64,000 nt of DNA, taken from Bacteroidia bacterium. Its GTDB lineage: Bacteria > Bacteroidota > Bacteroidia > AKYH767-A > OLB10. The notes under the pieces were generated by a model. That model did not search any database and was not told where the DNA came from. It was given only the letters and a program-made list of their open reading frames with translations. Location: positions 1,860,001 through 1,924,000 of the forward strand of contig JBAOIA010000011.1 in the NCBI GenBank assembly GCA_037045145.1, read 5' to 3'. Numbering within the stretch: the first letter of the stretch is position 1; each line of letters starts with the position of its first letter. This document shows positions 51,300 to 62,300 of the stretch, piece by piece. The position numbers were made by a program, and so were the translations under genes.

Positions 51300-53690
51300 A
51301 TGCCACAAGATATGTCTGAGAGAGGTTCGGTTTTTCAAAGATTTTATAAACAGCTGATTCTGTTTTTAAATTCGATTATAAAATTTTCTTATTTGAAATT
51401 TATCAAGAACAAGGTTTTAAGAGGTGTTGCAATTTTATGTATGCTGATGGTTTATTACCTTATTCTACTTCATATAAACTTTCTTTGGCTTTTTGGATAT
51501 ATGCCAAAAATGAGCGAGGTGAAAAACCCACAAGTGGCAATTGCTACAGAAATTTATACTGAAGACAGTGTGCTAATTGGAAAATATTATCATGAAAACC
51601 GAACTCCTTTGAGTTTTGACTCAATTTCAACTTATGCAGTGCAAGCACTTGTTGCCACAGAAGATGTTCGGTTTTATAAGCATTTCGGCCTTGACCTTTA
51701 TGCCTTAATTAGTGGTGCCTATTCCACTGCCAAAGGTGATGAGCGTGGCGCAAGTACTATAACACAACAATTAGCTAAGAATATGTACAGTATCCGCAAA
51801 AAAGCCAATCAGGGTTTGTTGCAGCATATTCCTTTTATTGGTACATTGGTAAGTAAATCAAAAGAATGGGTAACATCAATTAAGTTGGAAATGTTTTATT
51901 CAAAGGATGAAATATTGGAAATGTATTTTAATACTGTAGATTTTGGTAACAATTGGTTTGGTATAAAGGTTGCGGCACAAAACTATTTCAGTAAGCAGCC
52001 ATCAGAACTCAATTTGCAGGAGGCCGCTACTCTGATAGGATTGCTAAAAGCCACCAGCAGTTATAATCCTCTGAATAATAAAAAGCGATCGTTAGCCAGA
52101 AGAAATATTGTATTGTCACAGATGCAGAAGTACGGATATATCAGTCAGGCTGTTTTTGATTCAATTAGTCCAATGCCATTAAATATTAAACGACCAAAAA
52201 ATCAATCTGCAACAAAAGATTCTTATTTGAGACAGCTAATTGCAAAGATTGTTAAAAGCTATTGTGATGAAAATGACATAAACATTAATGAAGATGGATT
52301 GAAAATTTACACAACCATCAACTCTCACCTGCAAAGCTATGCTGAGGCCGCTGTTAAAGAGCATTTGAGAAAAGTGCAAAAGCAATTTGATGAACATTGG
52401 GGTAAACAAAACCCATGGCGTGACGACAATGGCAGAGAAATTATAAACTTTGCTAATACTGCCGTGGCATTTACGCAGTCATACGACCGTTTAAAAAATC
52501 AATTTGCTTCATCACCTGATTCTATATCTTTTTATTTAAACAAGAAAAAAGATATGAAAGTATTTACTTACAGCGGTGCGAAAGATACCGTGATGTCAAC
52601 AATGGATTCATTGAAGTATTATGCTCGCTTGTTAAATGCAGGAACTATGTCCTTGAATCCGCTCACCGGTGAAATTAAAGCTTATGTTGGTGGTGTGGAT
52701 TTTGATTTTTTTAAATTTGATCATGTTATACAATCAAAACGTCAGCCGGGATCAACGTTTAAGCCATTTGCCTATCTGGCAGCATTAGAAGATACTTTTA
52801 GCCCTTGCAGTAGGTTAGATGATGTGCCTGTTTCTATTGAATATGATGGTGGTCAAATTTGGCAGCCTTTTAATAGTACAGGCACATTTACTTATTCAAG
52901 TAAGACTTTAAGACGGGCATTGGCACAGTCAGTCAATTCCATTACGGCACAAATTGCTGAAATAGTTGGATGGGAAAAAATTGTTGAATGTGCACATAGG
53001 GCAGGTGTAAAAAGTCGTTTGGATACTGTGCCATCAATTTGTTTAGGCACCAGTGATGTGAGTGTTTATGAGATGACTTGTGCTTATGCACCATTTATAA
53101 ATGGCGGAAAAAGTGTAGAACCTGTTTTAGTTAAGAGAATCTGTGCTAATGATGGAACAGTTCTCAAAGAGTTTGTGCCCGAATTCAGGCAAGTTCTCAC
53201 TGAAGAGAATGCCTGGTTAATGTTGTATATGTTGCAAGGTACGATACAGGAACCGGGCGGAACATCACAGGCATTGTGGGGCTATTCTGTTTTTAAGAAT
53301 GGAAATGATGTTGCTGGAAAAACCGGTACTACTTCAAATTATTCCGATGCATGGTATATGGGTGTTACTCATGATTTAGTGACAGGTGTTTGGGTTGGTG
53401 CTCCGTATAGAAGTGTACATTTCAGAAATTCATCAGGCCAGGGCTCACGAATGGCACTTCCAATTTTCGGAAAAATGTTAGAGAAGGCATATCTCGATCC
53501 AAAGTCGGGTGTTGCTCCGGGAAAATTCAAAAAGCCAAAGAAAATTACCAAAAGTATTTATTGTGATAACGATGATATTGAACTTGAATCCGCAGATTCT
53601 TTATTAAATGATTCATTGAAAAATACAGAAATGATAATTCTTGAAAATGACTCTTTGGAGTCAGATTCATTACAGGATATTGGTAATTAA
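51300..53690 (+). CDS. mrcA: Penicillin-binding protein 1A (bifunctional transglycosylase/transpeptidase)
   Basis: From the ATG at 51300 (alternative ATG 51312; a TTG at 51273 is less likely because it overlaps a -7-like box TTTCTTTG) the product has about 796 residues. One membrane anchor (about 40-65) is followed by a GT51 domain with ATEDVRFYKHFGLD and GASTITQQLAKNMY, and a transpeptidase domain with SxxK (PGSTFKPFAYL), SVN (LAQSVNSITAQI) and KTG (AGKTGTTSNYSDAWYMG). It polymerises and crosslinks glycan strands. All catalytic motifs are intact. The C-terminal tail is Ser/Asp/Leu-rich (LESADSLLNDSLKN). Confidence 0.93.
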   Translation: MPQDMSERGSVFQRFYKQLILFLNSIIKFSYLKFIKNKVLRGVAILCMLMVYYLILLHINFLWLFGYMPKMSEVKNPQVAIATEIYTEDSVLIGKYYHENRTPLSFDSISTYAVQALVATEDVRFYKHFGLDLYALISGAYSTAKGDERGASTITQQLAKNMYSIRKKANQGLLQHIPFIGTLVSKSKEWVTSIKLEMFYSKDEILEMYFNTVDFGNNWFGIKVAAQNYFSKQPSELNLQEAATLIGLLKATSSYNPLNNKKRSLARRNIVLSQMQKYGYISQAVFDSISPMPLNIKRPKNQSATKDSYLRQLIAKIVKSYCDENDININEDGLKIYTTINSHLQSYAEAAVKEHLRKVQKQFDEHWGKQNPWRDDNGREIINFANTAVAFTQSYDRLKNQFASSPDSISFYLNKKKDMKVFTYSGAKDTVMSTMDSLKYYARLLNAGTMSLNPLTGEIKAYVGGVDFDFFKFDHVIQSKRQPGSTFKPFAYLAALEDTFSPCSRLDDVPVSIEYDGGQIWQPFNSTGTFTYSSKTLRRALAQSVNSITAQIAEIVGWEKIVECAHRAGVKSRLDTVPSICLGTSDVSVYEMTCAYAPFINGGKSVEPVLVKRICANDGTVLKEFVPEFRQVLTEENAWLMLYMLQGTIQEPGGTSQALWGYSVFKNGNDVAGKTGTTSNYSDAWYMGVTHDLVTGVWVGAPYRSVHFRNSSGQGSRMALPIFGKMLEKAYLDPKSGVAPGKFKKPKKITKSIYCDNDDIELESADSLLNDSLKNTEMIILENDSLESDSLQDIGN

Positions 53691-53719
53691 AAAAGAGCTT
53701 TATTTTAGCAGAAAAAAAT

Positions 53720-54475
53720 ATGCGTAAGAAAATTGTAGCAGGAAACTGGAAAATGAATTGCACATTGGATGATGCCATCAAACTGACTTCTGAAATTGTA
53801 GCAATGTATAAAGATGAAATTCATTCTGATGTTCATGTGGTATTATCACCGCCATTTCCATTTCTGAACAGTGTTAATAAACTCACAGAAAGCACTGCTA
53901 TAAAAATTGCTGCTCAAAATTGTGCAGCACAGGCATCAGGAGCTTTTACGGGAGAGGTTTCTGCTTCTATGATTGCTTCTTGTGGTGCCGGCTACGTCAT
54001 TCTCGGACATAGTGAAAGAAGAATGTATTTTAATGATACTGATGAGGTACTGTTATTGAAAGTTAAACAGGCATTGCTGAATGGACTTCAAATAATATTC
54101 TGTATTGGCGAAACAAAAGCAGAGAGAGAAAGTAATTTACACTTTGATTGCGTAGAAAAACAAATTAGTAATGTTCTTTCAAAGCTAACGAATGAGGAAT
54201 TTGCGAAGTGTATTGTTGCTTATGAGCCTGTATGGGCAATTGGGACAGGATTAACAGCATCACCAGCTCAGGCACAGGAAATGCATGGCCTTATTAGAGA
54301 AACTTTAAAAAAACAATTTGGCCAACAAGCCTCTGAAACTTCAATTTTATATGGAGGAAGTTGTAATGAAAACAATGCAAAAGAGTTGTTTGCCTTACCC
54401 GATGTTGATGGTGGATTAATTGGAGGAGCATCTTTAAAGTCCAGAAGTTTTATTTCCATCATAAAATCATTTTAG
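53720..54475 (+). CDS. tpiA: Triosephosphate isomerase
   Basis: This is a 251-residue TIM barrel with all catalytic parts: Asn/Lys in VAGNWKMN (6-13), His in ILGHSERR, Glu in AYEPVWAIGTG, and the phosphate loops (GGSCNENN and GGLIGGASL). It interconverts DHAP and glyceraldehyde-3-phosphate. It is the only glycolytic gene besides gap in the window. The next gene begins 4 nt after its stop, so it may be co-transcribed with a lipid A deacylase gene. Confidence 0.97.
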   Translation: MRKKIVAGNWKMNCTLDDAIKLTSEIVAMYKDEIHSDVHVVLSPPFPFLNSVNKLTESTAIKIAAQNCAAQASGAFTGEVSASMIASCGAGYVILGHSERRMYFNDTDEVLLLKVKQALLNGLQIIFCIGETKAERESNLHFDCVEKQISNVLSKLTNEEFAKCIVAYEPVWAIGTGLTASPAQAQEMHGLIRETLKKQFGQQASETSILYGGSCNENNAKELFALPDVDGGLIGGASLKSRSFISIIKSF

Positions 54476-54479
54476 CTGA

Positions 54480-55646
54480 ATGAGATATTCATTCAAAAGG
54501 GTAATACTTTTTGTTTTTTTGGGTTGTGGTTTATTTTCTGATGCACAATCATTAAAACAGCCATCATTTGTTGAATATAGTCTCAATGCAGGGAGAATCG
54601 TTAAAAACTATCCTGTTTTTCCTGCAAGAAAACTTGCCGTCATCAACAGTTTTGTGATTGGCAGCAGGTTGAGTGGCAATAAATCATGGCATCCATATTA
54701 TAATTTTCCTAATGCATCATTTGAACTTGCCTATGGAAATTTAGGTAATAAGAAAGTTCTTGGAAATTTTTCCGCATTACTTTATCGGTTTGAATTCAGC
54801 TATAAGTTGAATAATAAATTTTATGCTGAAATTTCACCTGCATTTGGTGTCGCATATTTTAATAAGCCATATCATGCAATCAATAATCCTGAAAATACAC
54901 TCGTTGGTTCGGCATTTACATTTAGTGCTGCTGCACGACTAAATCTTAGATATTATATCAACCCATTTTGGTCTGTTAGTGCTGGTGCAGGTGTTTACCA
55001 TTGCTCCAATTCACATTATCAATTACCTAATCTTGGCATTAATTTGCCATTTGCATCTGCAGGACTTCGTTATCATATCCGGCCACTTAATTTTTTATTT
55101 GGCAGCCGTAGTATAGAAAAGGATTCCACCTACCATTTTCAAGTGCGGTTAGCTGTTGGCCATAACGAACAAGGGGCAAGCACTTTTCCTGTAAATGGTC
55201 CAAAATATCCAATTTATCTTGGGGCATTTTATGTAACACGTTACCTGACTCCGGTAAATAAATTTCATGTAGGAATAGAAGGTTGGTACAATAGCGGCTT
55301 ATATGATTTTATCACAAGTCAGCGTTATTATGATAATAAAGAACATTTGCGCTCTTCATCGTTGCAGGCAGTAGTTGGCAATGAATTTTTATTTGGTCAT
55401 TTTAGTATGCTTATTAATGGGGGTATATATTTCTACAATCCCGTTTATCATGAAAAGTTAAGAAGAGAAAACGATAAAGATTTTAAAAAACAGTTAAAGG
55501 GCTGGATTACTGCAAGACTCGGTTTTCAATACTATCTTAAAGATGCAACCATCTATCACAAGAATAATTTTTATGCAGGTGTTTACATAAAGACCAATCT
55601 TGGTCAAGCCGATTTTCTTGAAACCGGAATTGGTTATGCTTTTTAG
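54480..55646 (+). CDS. PagL-like acyloxyacyl hydrolase / lipid A 3-O-deacylase family protein
   Basis: The 388 residues comprise a signal peptide (about 1-22, ending SDAQS) and a beta-barrel-like outer membrane protein rich in alternating aromatic strands. The PagL catalytic signature is visible as YHCSNSHYQLPNLGIN (His near 174, with the neighbouring Ser), the H-S pair of the H-S-E triad. PagL removes the 3-O acyl chain from lipid A. The protein is about twice the length of classical PagL (about 170), which is common in Bacteroidota. The start at 54480 follows tpiA by 4 nt. Confidence 0.8.
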   Translation: MRYSFKRVILFVFLGCGLFSDAQSLKQPSFVEYSLNAGRIVKNYPVFPARKLAVINSFVIGSRLSGNKSWHPYYNFPNASFELAYGNLGNKKVLGNFSALLYRFEFSYKLNNKFYAEISPAFGVAYFNKPYHAINNPENTLVGSAFTFSAAARLNLRYYINPFWSVSAGAGVYHCSNSHYQLPNLGINLPFASAGLRYHIRPLNFLFGSRSIEKDSTYHFQVRLAVGHNEQGASTFPVNGPKYPIYLGAFYVTRYLTPVNKFHVGIEGWYNSGLYDFITSQRYYDNKEHLRSSSLQAVVGNEFLFGHFSMLINGGIYFYNPVYHEKLRRENDKDFKKQLKGWITARLGFQYYLKDATIYHKNNFYAGVYIKTNLGQADFLETGIGYAF

Positions 55647-55731
55647 TTTTTCAATTTCTACATGAATAACTTTAAAAATACAGATGGATTATCTTTAAAA
55701 TATTTTGTATAGTTGCATCATAAGAGAAAGA

Positions 55732-56676
55732 ATGAAAAACAGAGTAACAGAATTGTTTGGTGTAGAATATCCAATAGTGCAGGCAGGTATGATTTGGTGT
55801 AGTGGATGGAGACTGGCTTCAGCAGTCAGCAATGCCGGAGGGCTTGGTTTAATCGGTGCTGGAAGTATGTATCCGGATGTATTAAAAGAGCATATTGAAA
55901 AGTGCAAGGCTTCGACAAGTAAACCATTTGGTGTAAATGTTCCATTGCTATATCCTGATATAGAAAAACTGATGGCTATTATCATTGCAGGTGGAGTGAA
56001 AATTGTTTTTACTTCTGCCGGTAATCCAGTAACCTGGACCAGGCATTTAAAGCAAGCGGGTATAACAGTTGTACATGTTGTAAGTAATGTAAAATTTGCC
56101 TTGAAGTCGCAAGATGCAGGTGTTGATGCTGTTGTTGCGGAAGGTTTTGAAGCCGGTGGGCATAATGGTCGTGAAGAGACAACTACACTGTGTCTTATTC
56201 CGGAGGTAAGAGATGCTTTGCAAATACCGGTAATAGCAGCAGGTGGCATTGGAAGTGGTCGTGCTATGATGGCAGCATTTGCATTAGGTGCAGAAGGTGT
56301 GCAGGTTGGGTCGCGTTTTGTGGCGAGTATGGAATCCTCGGCACATACTAACTTTAAAGAAAAAGTAATTAATACAGCAGAGGGACAAACAGTTTTAACA
56401 TTAAAACAACTGACGCCAGTAAGACTAATAAAAAACAAATTTGCACAGGATGTTGAACAGGCTCAGCAACGCTGCGCAACGCGCGAGGAATTGACGCAGT
56501 TGCTGGGACGGGCACGTGCCAAAAAAGGAATGTTTGAAGGTGATTTAGATGAAGGCGAATTGGAAATAGGGCAGGTTGCAGCAACAATAAAAGAGATTTT
56601 ACCTGCGGGGGAGATAGTTAAATCCATCTGGCAGGAGTTTACAGAAGAAAAAAATCGTATTACTAAATTGTTCTAA
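55732..56676 (+). CDS. Nitronate monooxygenase / FabK-like flavoprotein
   Basis: From the ATG at 55732 (a TTG at 55705 is less likely; GAGAAAGA precedes the ATG) the product has 314 residues. It is a TIM-barrel FMN protein with PIVQAGMIWCSG, SNAGGLGLIGAGS, EGFEAGGHNGRE and AAGGIGSGRAMMAAFALGA, the signature of class I nitronate monooxygenases and FabK enoyl-ACP reductases. The EAGGHNG segment holds the active-site His-type position. The substrate cannot be settled from sequence: nitroalkane detoxification or enoyl-ACP reduction. It is followed after 3 nt by an M16 peptidase. Confidence 0.82.
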   Translation: MKNRVTELFGVEYPIVQAGMIWCSGWRLASAVSNAGGLGLIGAGSMYPDVLKEHIEKCKASTSKPFGVNVPLLYPDIEKLMAIIIAGGVKIVFTSAGNPVTWTRHLKQAGITVVHVVSNVKFALKSQDAGVDAVVAEGFEAGGHNGREETTTLCLIPEVRDALQIPVIAAGGIGSGRAMMAAFALGAEGVQVGSRFVASMESSAHTNFKEKVINTAEGQTVLTLKQLTPVRLIKNKFAQDVEQAQQRCATREELTQLLGRARAKKGMFEGDLDEGELEIGQVAATIKEILPAGEIVKSIWQEFTEEKNRITKLF

Positions 56677-56679
56677 TCT

Positions 56680-57927
56680 ATGGTGAAGTTTGAAAAGACC
56701 GTATTACCCAATGGGCTTCCGGTTATAGTTAATTACGACCAGTCAACACCACTGGTCGCAATGAATATTTTATATAAAGTAGGCGCAAGAAATGAAGACG
56801 AAAATAAAACTGGTTTTGCACATCTGTTTGAACATTTAATGTTCGGAGGTTCTGTCAATATTCCATCGTATGATGAACCTTTGCAACGTGCAGGAGGCGA
56901 GAATAATGCCTTTACCAATAGCGACTTTACAAACTATTACCTCACTATTCCTGCCCAAAATATTGAAACAGCATTTTGGTTGGAGAGTGATAGAATGCTC
57001 AGCCTTGCATTTTCTGAAAATAGTCTTGAAGTGCAGCGAAATGTAGTGATGGAAGAATTTAAGCAGCGTTATTTAAATCAACCTTATGGTGATGTGTGGT
57101 TAAACCTTAGACCATTGGCCTACAAAGTACATCCATATAAATGGGCTACTATTGGAAAAGATCTTTCTCATATTGAACAAGCAACCATGGCGGATGTAAA
57201 AGCATTTTTTCGTCAGTGGTATTGTCCCAACAATGCCATACTTACACTTTCCGGAAATATTACTGTGAAGAAAGCAGTTGAGCTTGCGAACCGGTGGTTT
57301 GGTGAAATTCCTAAACAACATCTTTCTGAAAAAATTATCAATGCAGAACCTGCACAACACGAAAAAAGATTCTTGCAATTAGAGAGAAACATTCCTGCCA
57401 ATGCTATTTATAAAACTTTCCATGCCTGCAATAGATTTGATAATGATTTTTATGCCACTGAGTTGATGGTTGATATACTTTGCGGAAGTAACTCATCCAT
57501 ACTTTACCATTCTCTTGTAAAGGAGCAGAAGTTGTTTAATACCATCAATGTTTATTTTACAGGCGATATTGATAACGGATTAATTGTAATAGAAGGTAAA
57601 GTGAATGAATCGGTAGATATTCAAACTGCTGATAATGCAATTAATGAATTATTGAATAAAGTAATTAATCAAGGTGTTTCAGAAATGGAATTAAATATTG
57701 TGAAACAAAAAACTGAATCGGCACTTCAATTTTCTGAAATGAATATTGGAAACAGAGCACTTAATCTTGCCTATTTTGAAATGATTGGAAATGTCGAAAC
57801 GATCAATCATCAGATGGAGAACTATAATCGCGTTACTGTTGACGACATTCAACGCATTGTAGCCGAAGTGATGAGAGAACAAAACGAATCGGTCATGTAT
57901 TATTGTAAAAAGGGAGGTGCAGCATGA
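56680..57927 (+). CDS. M16 family zinc peptidase, catalytic subunit
   Basis: The protein has 415 residues. The inverted zinc motif HLFEH is at 48-52 (HxxEH), and a third ligand Glu is expected in the VVMEEFKQRY region (about 125-134). It has the two-lobed alpha/beta layout of mitochondrial-processing-peptidase-like enzymes. There is no signal peptide, so it appears cytosolic. It overlaps the next gene by 4 nt (ATGA), and the two form the usual catalytic/regulatory pair, which degrades or processes peptides. Confidence 0.9.
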   Translation: MVKFEKTVLPNGLPVIVNYDQSTPLVAMNILYKVGARNEDENKTGFAHLFEHLMFGGSVNIPSYDEPLQRAGGENNAFTNSDFTNYYLTIPAQNIETAFWLESDRMLSLAFSENSLEVQRNVVMEEFKQRYLNQPYGDVWLNLRPLAYKVHPYKWATIGKDLSHIEQATMADVKAFFRQWYCPNNAILTLSGNITVKKAVELANRWFGEIPKQHLSEKIINAEPAQHEKRFLQLERNIPANAIYKTFHACNRFDNDFYATELMVDILCGSNSSILYHSLVKEQKLFNTINVYFTGDIDNGLIVIEGKVNESVDIQTADNAINELLNKVINQGVSEMELNIVKQKTESALQFSEMNIGNRALNLAYFEMIGNVETINHQMENYNRVTVDDIQRIVAEVMREQNESVMYYCKKGGAA

Positions 57928-59192
57928 ACAGAGCGTTAGAACCGGAAGTAAGTCTTCCGGACAATATTACTTTTTTGCAACCTGAAAAAATACAATTGGC
58001 TAATGGCATTCCAGCCTATTTGATTTGTGCAGGTGAACAAGAAGTGGTAAAACTTGAAGTTGTTTTCAATGCAGGAGTCTGGTATGGTGATTATGCCTTA
58101 GTAGCTTCAGCAGTAAACTCCTTGTTGCAAGCAGGAACAAAATCCAAGACAGCATTTGAATTATCACAGGCATTTGATCAGTATGGAGCGTATTTGCAGA
58201 CAGAAGTCTCTTTAGATATTGCAGTGGTGCGGTTATTTACTTTAACAAAATTTGTTCCTGAAACTTTTCCTCTTTTGCTTGAAATCATTCAGGAATCTGT
58301 TTTTCCGAAAAATGAAATAGATTTATTTCAGGAGCAGGGAATACAACAATTAAGAATTAATAATCAAAGAGTAGAGTACACGGCAAGAGGTCTGTTTAGC
58401 AAGGCACTTTTTCCGGGCAACCATCACTATGGACGTATCATTGAAGAGTCTGATTATTTATGTCTGAATCCAAGCCTAATTACTGATTGGCACAATTGCT
58501 ATTATACGCCTGACAATTGTTTTTTGGTATTAAGTGGACTTTTTACTCAAAAAGAAGTTGAGGTTTTAAACAATGTTTTTGGCAGGTGGACGGTAGGAAA
58601 AGAAGTTCAAAGAAAAGATACAGCCAGTTTAGATGAGGCCTATCAGGCTGTTGAGAAACATGTCGAAAAGCAAGATGCCGTTCAGACCGCCATTCGAATA
58701 GGGTGTCGGGCACCAAACAAACTTGATGAAGATTATGTTCCTTTAATGGTGCTGACAACCATATTGGGTGGTTATTTTGGCTCAAGGTTAATGCGCAATT
58801 TGCGGGAAGAAAAGGGTTATACGTATGGTGTGGGTTGTTCTTTAGTATCGCATATAAGAGGCGGATATCTGGTCATTTCAACCCAGGTAGGGAAGCCATA
58901 TTTGGCAGATTCACTAGCTCAGATAAATTTGGAAATCAACAACCTAAAAGATCAATTGGTCAAGGATGAAGAATTGTCATTAGTTAAAAATTATTTGTCG
59001 GGTGTGTTTTTACGAAGTTTAGATGGCACCATGGCTGTTTCCGACAGGTTAAAGTCTGTAGTTGTTTACGGACAAACAATGGATTTTTATAAAGACTATC
59101 TTCAAAAAGTAAAGAATACAAATTCATGCGAATTACAAAGTCTGGCTTTAAAATATTTTAATTCTAAAATGACCTGGATTACGGTAGGATAG
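57924..59192 (+). CDS. M16 family protein, non-catalytic partner
   Basis: The 422-residue paralog of the preceding gene has no HxxEH; the same position reads VASAVNSLLQAGT. It keeps the R/Y pair in the C-terminal lobe (RNLREEKGYTYGVG, about 290-303) that helps bind substrate in the active partner. This is the normal pattern for a heterodimeric M16B peptidase. Overlap with the active subunit implies equal expression. Confidence 0.88.
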   Translation: MNRALEPEVSLPDNITFLQPEKIQLANGIPAYLICAGEQEVVKLEVVFNAGVWYGDYALVASAVNSLLQAGTKSKTAFELSQAFDQYGAYLQTEVSLDIAVVRLFTLTKFVPETFPLLLEIIQESVFPKNEIDLFQEQGIQQLRINNQRVEYTARGLFSKALFPGNHHYGRIIEESDYLCLNPSLITDWHNCYYTPDNCFLVLSGLFTQKEVEVLNNVFGRWTVGKEVQRKDTASLDEAYQAVEKHVEKQDAVQTAIRIGCRAPNKLDEDYVPLMVLTTILGGYFGSRLMRNLREEKGYTYGVGCSLVSHIRGGYLVISTQVGKPYLADSLAQINLEINNLKDQLVKDEELSLVKNYLSGVFLRSLDGTMAVSDRLKSVVVYGQTMDFYKDYLQKVKNTNSCELQSLALKYFNSKMTWITVG

Positions 59193-59276
59193 AAGTGTCG
59201 TAAAAACAGACAGCAACCCTGTTAATAAATTTTCGTAAAAGTTCAATAAAAATGCTATGTGTTATTAGTTTATTTT

Positions 59277-59284
59277 TATATTTG
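59277..59284 (+). promoter_or_regulatory. -7 box for the large Ig-repeat protein gene
   Basis: TATATTTG is a perfect TAnnTTTG box, 23 nt before the ATG at 59307. No good TTG is seen at -33. Confidence 0.55.
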
Positions 59285-59306
59285 TACAAACAAATTTATT
59301 GAAGCT

Positions 59307-62300
59307 ATGATACGAAAACACATTTTAACACTTTTGATATTCTGTACGCTATCTACATTGAATGTCAAAGCAAGTCACCTTTTTGGTGGTGAAATCACTT
59401 GGACCTGCATTAAGTCTGGACCAGATATAGGAAAATTTCAATTTACTTTAAAGGTTTACAGAGATTGTAATGGGATTCCATTTACTCCACCTTCAGCAAT
59501 TCAGGTTTATGGAAATCCATTAGTAACGTCAATTCCAATTAATCCTGCGTTAATGGTAGTAACTGATTTAAGTCCCACAGGCTGTGGTTTCACATGTGCA
59601 AATCCTGCTGCCGGAGCTACTCAGGAATTTATTATGAAAACCAACCCTGTATTTTTAAATGGAACACCTCCTGCAACAGGATGGGTTTTTGCTATTGATG
59701 ATTGTTGTAGAAATCCGTTAGCAAATATTGTTGGTGCTGGAGGCTTCACCATCAGAGCGGTGATGTATCCATATAATGGTCAGAATATGAATCCATGCTA
59801 TGACTCATCACCATTTTTCAAAGAAAGACCCAATACCTATATCTGTATTGGTTATCCATATACCTATAACCCAACAGCAGTAGATCCTGAATTGGATTCA
59901 CTTTATAGCGATTGGACTTATCCATTAGAACAACCATCTTCAGCACCACCTGCAGCCTTCAATGCACCAATAATAAATTTTACACCCCCTTATACGGTTA
60001 ATAGTCAGTTGCCCGGTAATGTTACCATGAATCATCAGTCGGGCGAGATTACTTTTTTTGTGACTACAGCTTCTGGAGTAACCGGAAATTTTGCTACTTG
60101 TTTAAAAGTTACGGCTTATAAATGTAATCAAAAAGTTGCAGAAATCTTCAGGGATTATGGGGTTGTGCTAACGACTAATTGTTTTGTACAAAATCCACCA
60201 ACAATTAATCTTCCGCCTGCCATTAATTTACCGTTTGCAGGTGGAACTTTGAAAGATACAACGGTTCATGTTGGTGATACTGTCAGGTTCAGGATAGATG
60301 CTACGGATTTTCAAAAGAACATTGGTTCCGGAGCTGCATTTCAAACCATTAGAATTGATGCCTATGGAGATCAGTTTGGAACCCCTATAAATACCAATAG
60401 CGGGTGTCAATATCCACCATGTGCCAAATTAGATAAGCTTACACCCGTAATTTCACCTTTAGCAGCTTTTATCAATTTTGAATGGGTCACTACGTGCGAT
60501 CATATTATTAAACCCTCGGGGTGTTTGCGCGAAAGAAACACCTATTATTTTATCATAAAAGCACAAGATAACTATTGCCCTGCACCTGCCATAAGTACGA
60601 TTACAATAAGTGTTACAGTAATTCAATCCAAACCATTAGAACCACCACATGTTCGAGGGGCTTCCGTTTTAAATACTGCTGGTGATGTGGGTCTTTATTG
60701 GGAAACACCCGGTGTGGTAAATCAGCTTGATACACATCATGTATTCAATTCTTATCAGATTTATGCATCAAATAATTATGCTGGTCCCTACACATTGGTT
60801 GATTCAGTTGCAGGAAACAAAGATTTTTACAAACAAAAAGGTGATACAATTACGGCAACACAGCTGAATACATTAATTGGTGCAAATGCAAATAATGCTC
60901 CTGTTTATTTTTATGTCAAAACAAAGTCTTTGTGTAATGGTGATAGCATTTCTGTCGCTTCTGACACTATCAGTACCATGTTTGTCAGCAGCACTATTGT
61001 CAACTGTGAAACACAATTAAATTGGAATTCTTTATTTAAGCATGCATATCCCGGGTCAGCAGGATTAGTCTATAAAATTTATCGGGAACATCCCATTGGC
61101 TCATCTCCTGTTCAAATTGCAACAGTACCTAATCTTTGGCCTACTGCTAGTTATACCGATCCTTTTTCTAAAACAGTATGTCGTGATAGTGTGAAATATT
61201 ATGTATCCATTGATGATACACTTATCATTATTCCAACACCTACAATTACCAGATGTGTCTCAAAATCAAATGTCATAAAGAGAGTAATAGATAATAGATT
61301 CGTAGCAAATATTTCACCGGCAGGACCAACAAATCTTTGTCCACCCAATTGTGTCAATATAACGGCATCTGCAAATCCAAGTCCTGCATGTTTTACAACT
61401 TCTTATTTATGGAGTAATGGTGCAACAACATCAAGTATTACTGCATGTGCTGCCGGAAGTTATTCTGCCGTCATCACACAAAGTCCCAGTGGGTGTACGA
61501 GTACGACCCCATCACACGTTGTAACTTTAACACCGGGTCCTACTGCAAATATTGCAATTTCGGGTACAAGTAGTGTTTGCCCCGGTGATAGCGTCAATCT
61601 TCAATTTAATTTTGCAGGAGGTGCGCCTTATACTTATAGCTATAATGTTCCCGGTCCGGGCTGTGTTGGAACAACAGTTGTAAATGCTGTAGCCAATTCA
61701 TCACCGGTAATAATACGAGTGCCTGTTAATTGTAATTTTAACTATACTCTCAATTCTGTAATGGGTGCATGCGCAGGCACTGTGAGTGGTAGTGCAAATG
61801 CAACAATTAAAGCATTGCCAACTGCAAGTGTTGTAAATACTGCAAATGATACCATCTGTAATGGAGGAGGTTCAACCATATCACTTTCATTTACAGGTAC
61901 AGGGCCTTGGCAATATGTTGTTAAAAGCAGCACAGGTCCTGATATTACAGCAACTACAGCTTCAAACCCTGTTTCAATAAATGTTTCGCCAGCTGCCACA
62001 ACAACATACACATTATTTAGTGTTAAGGATGCATGTCCGGGAACAGTTACAGGAACTAGAAAAATTGTTGTTCTTCCTGTGCCAAATGCTACCATGTCCA
62101 TTACAGGAAATGATACTATCTGTAGCGGCAGTTCAACAGTTATTCGTGTTGATTTTACCGGAACAGGTCCTTTCGTTGGCAATATTAAAGACAACTCAAC
62201 AGGAGTTTTAACACCAGTAAATACTGCTGCATCATTTATTACACTAAGTGTATCACCAAGTTCAACCACTACTTATTCGTTCCAAAATTTTACCAGTTCA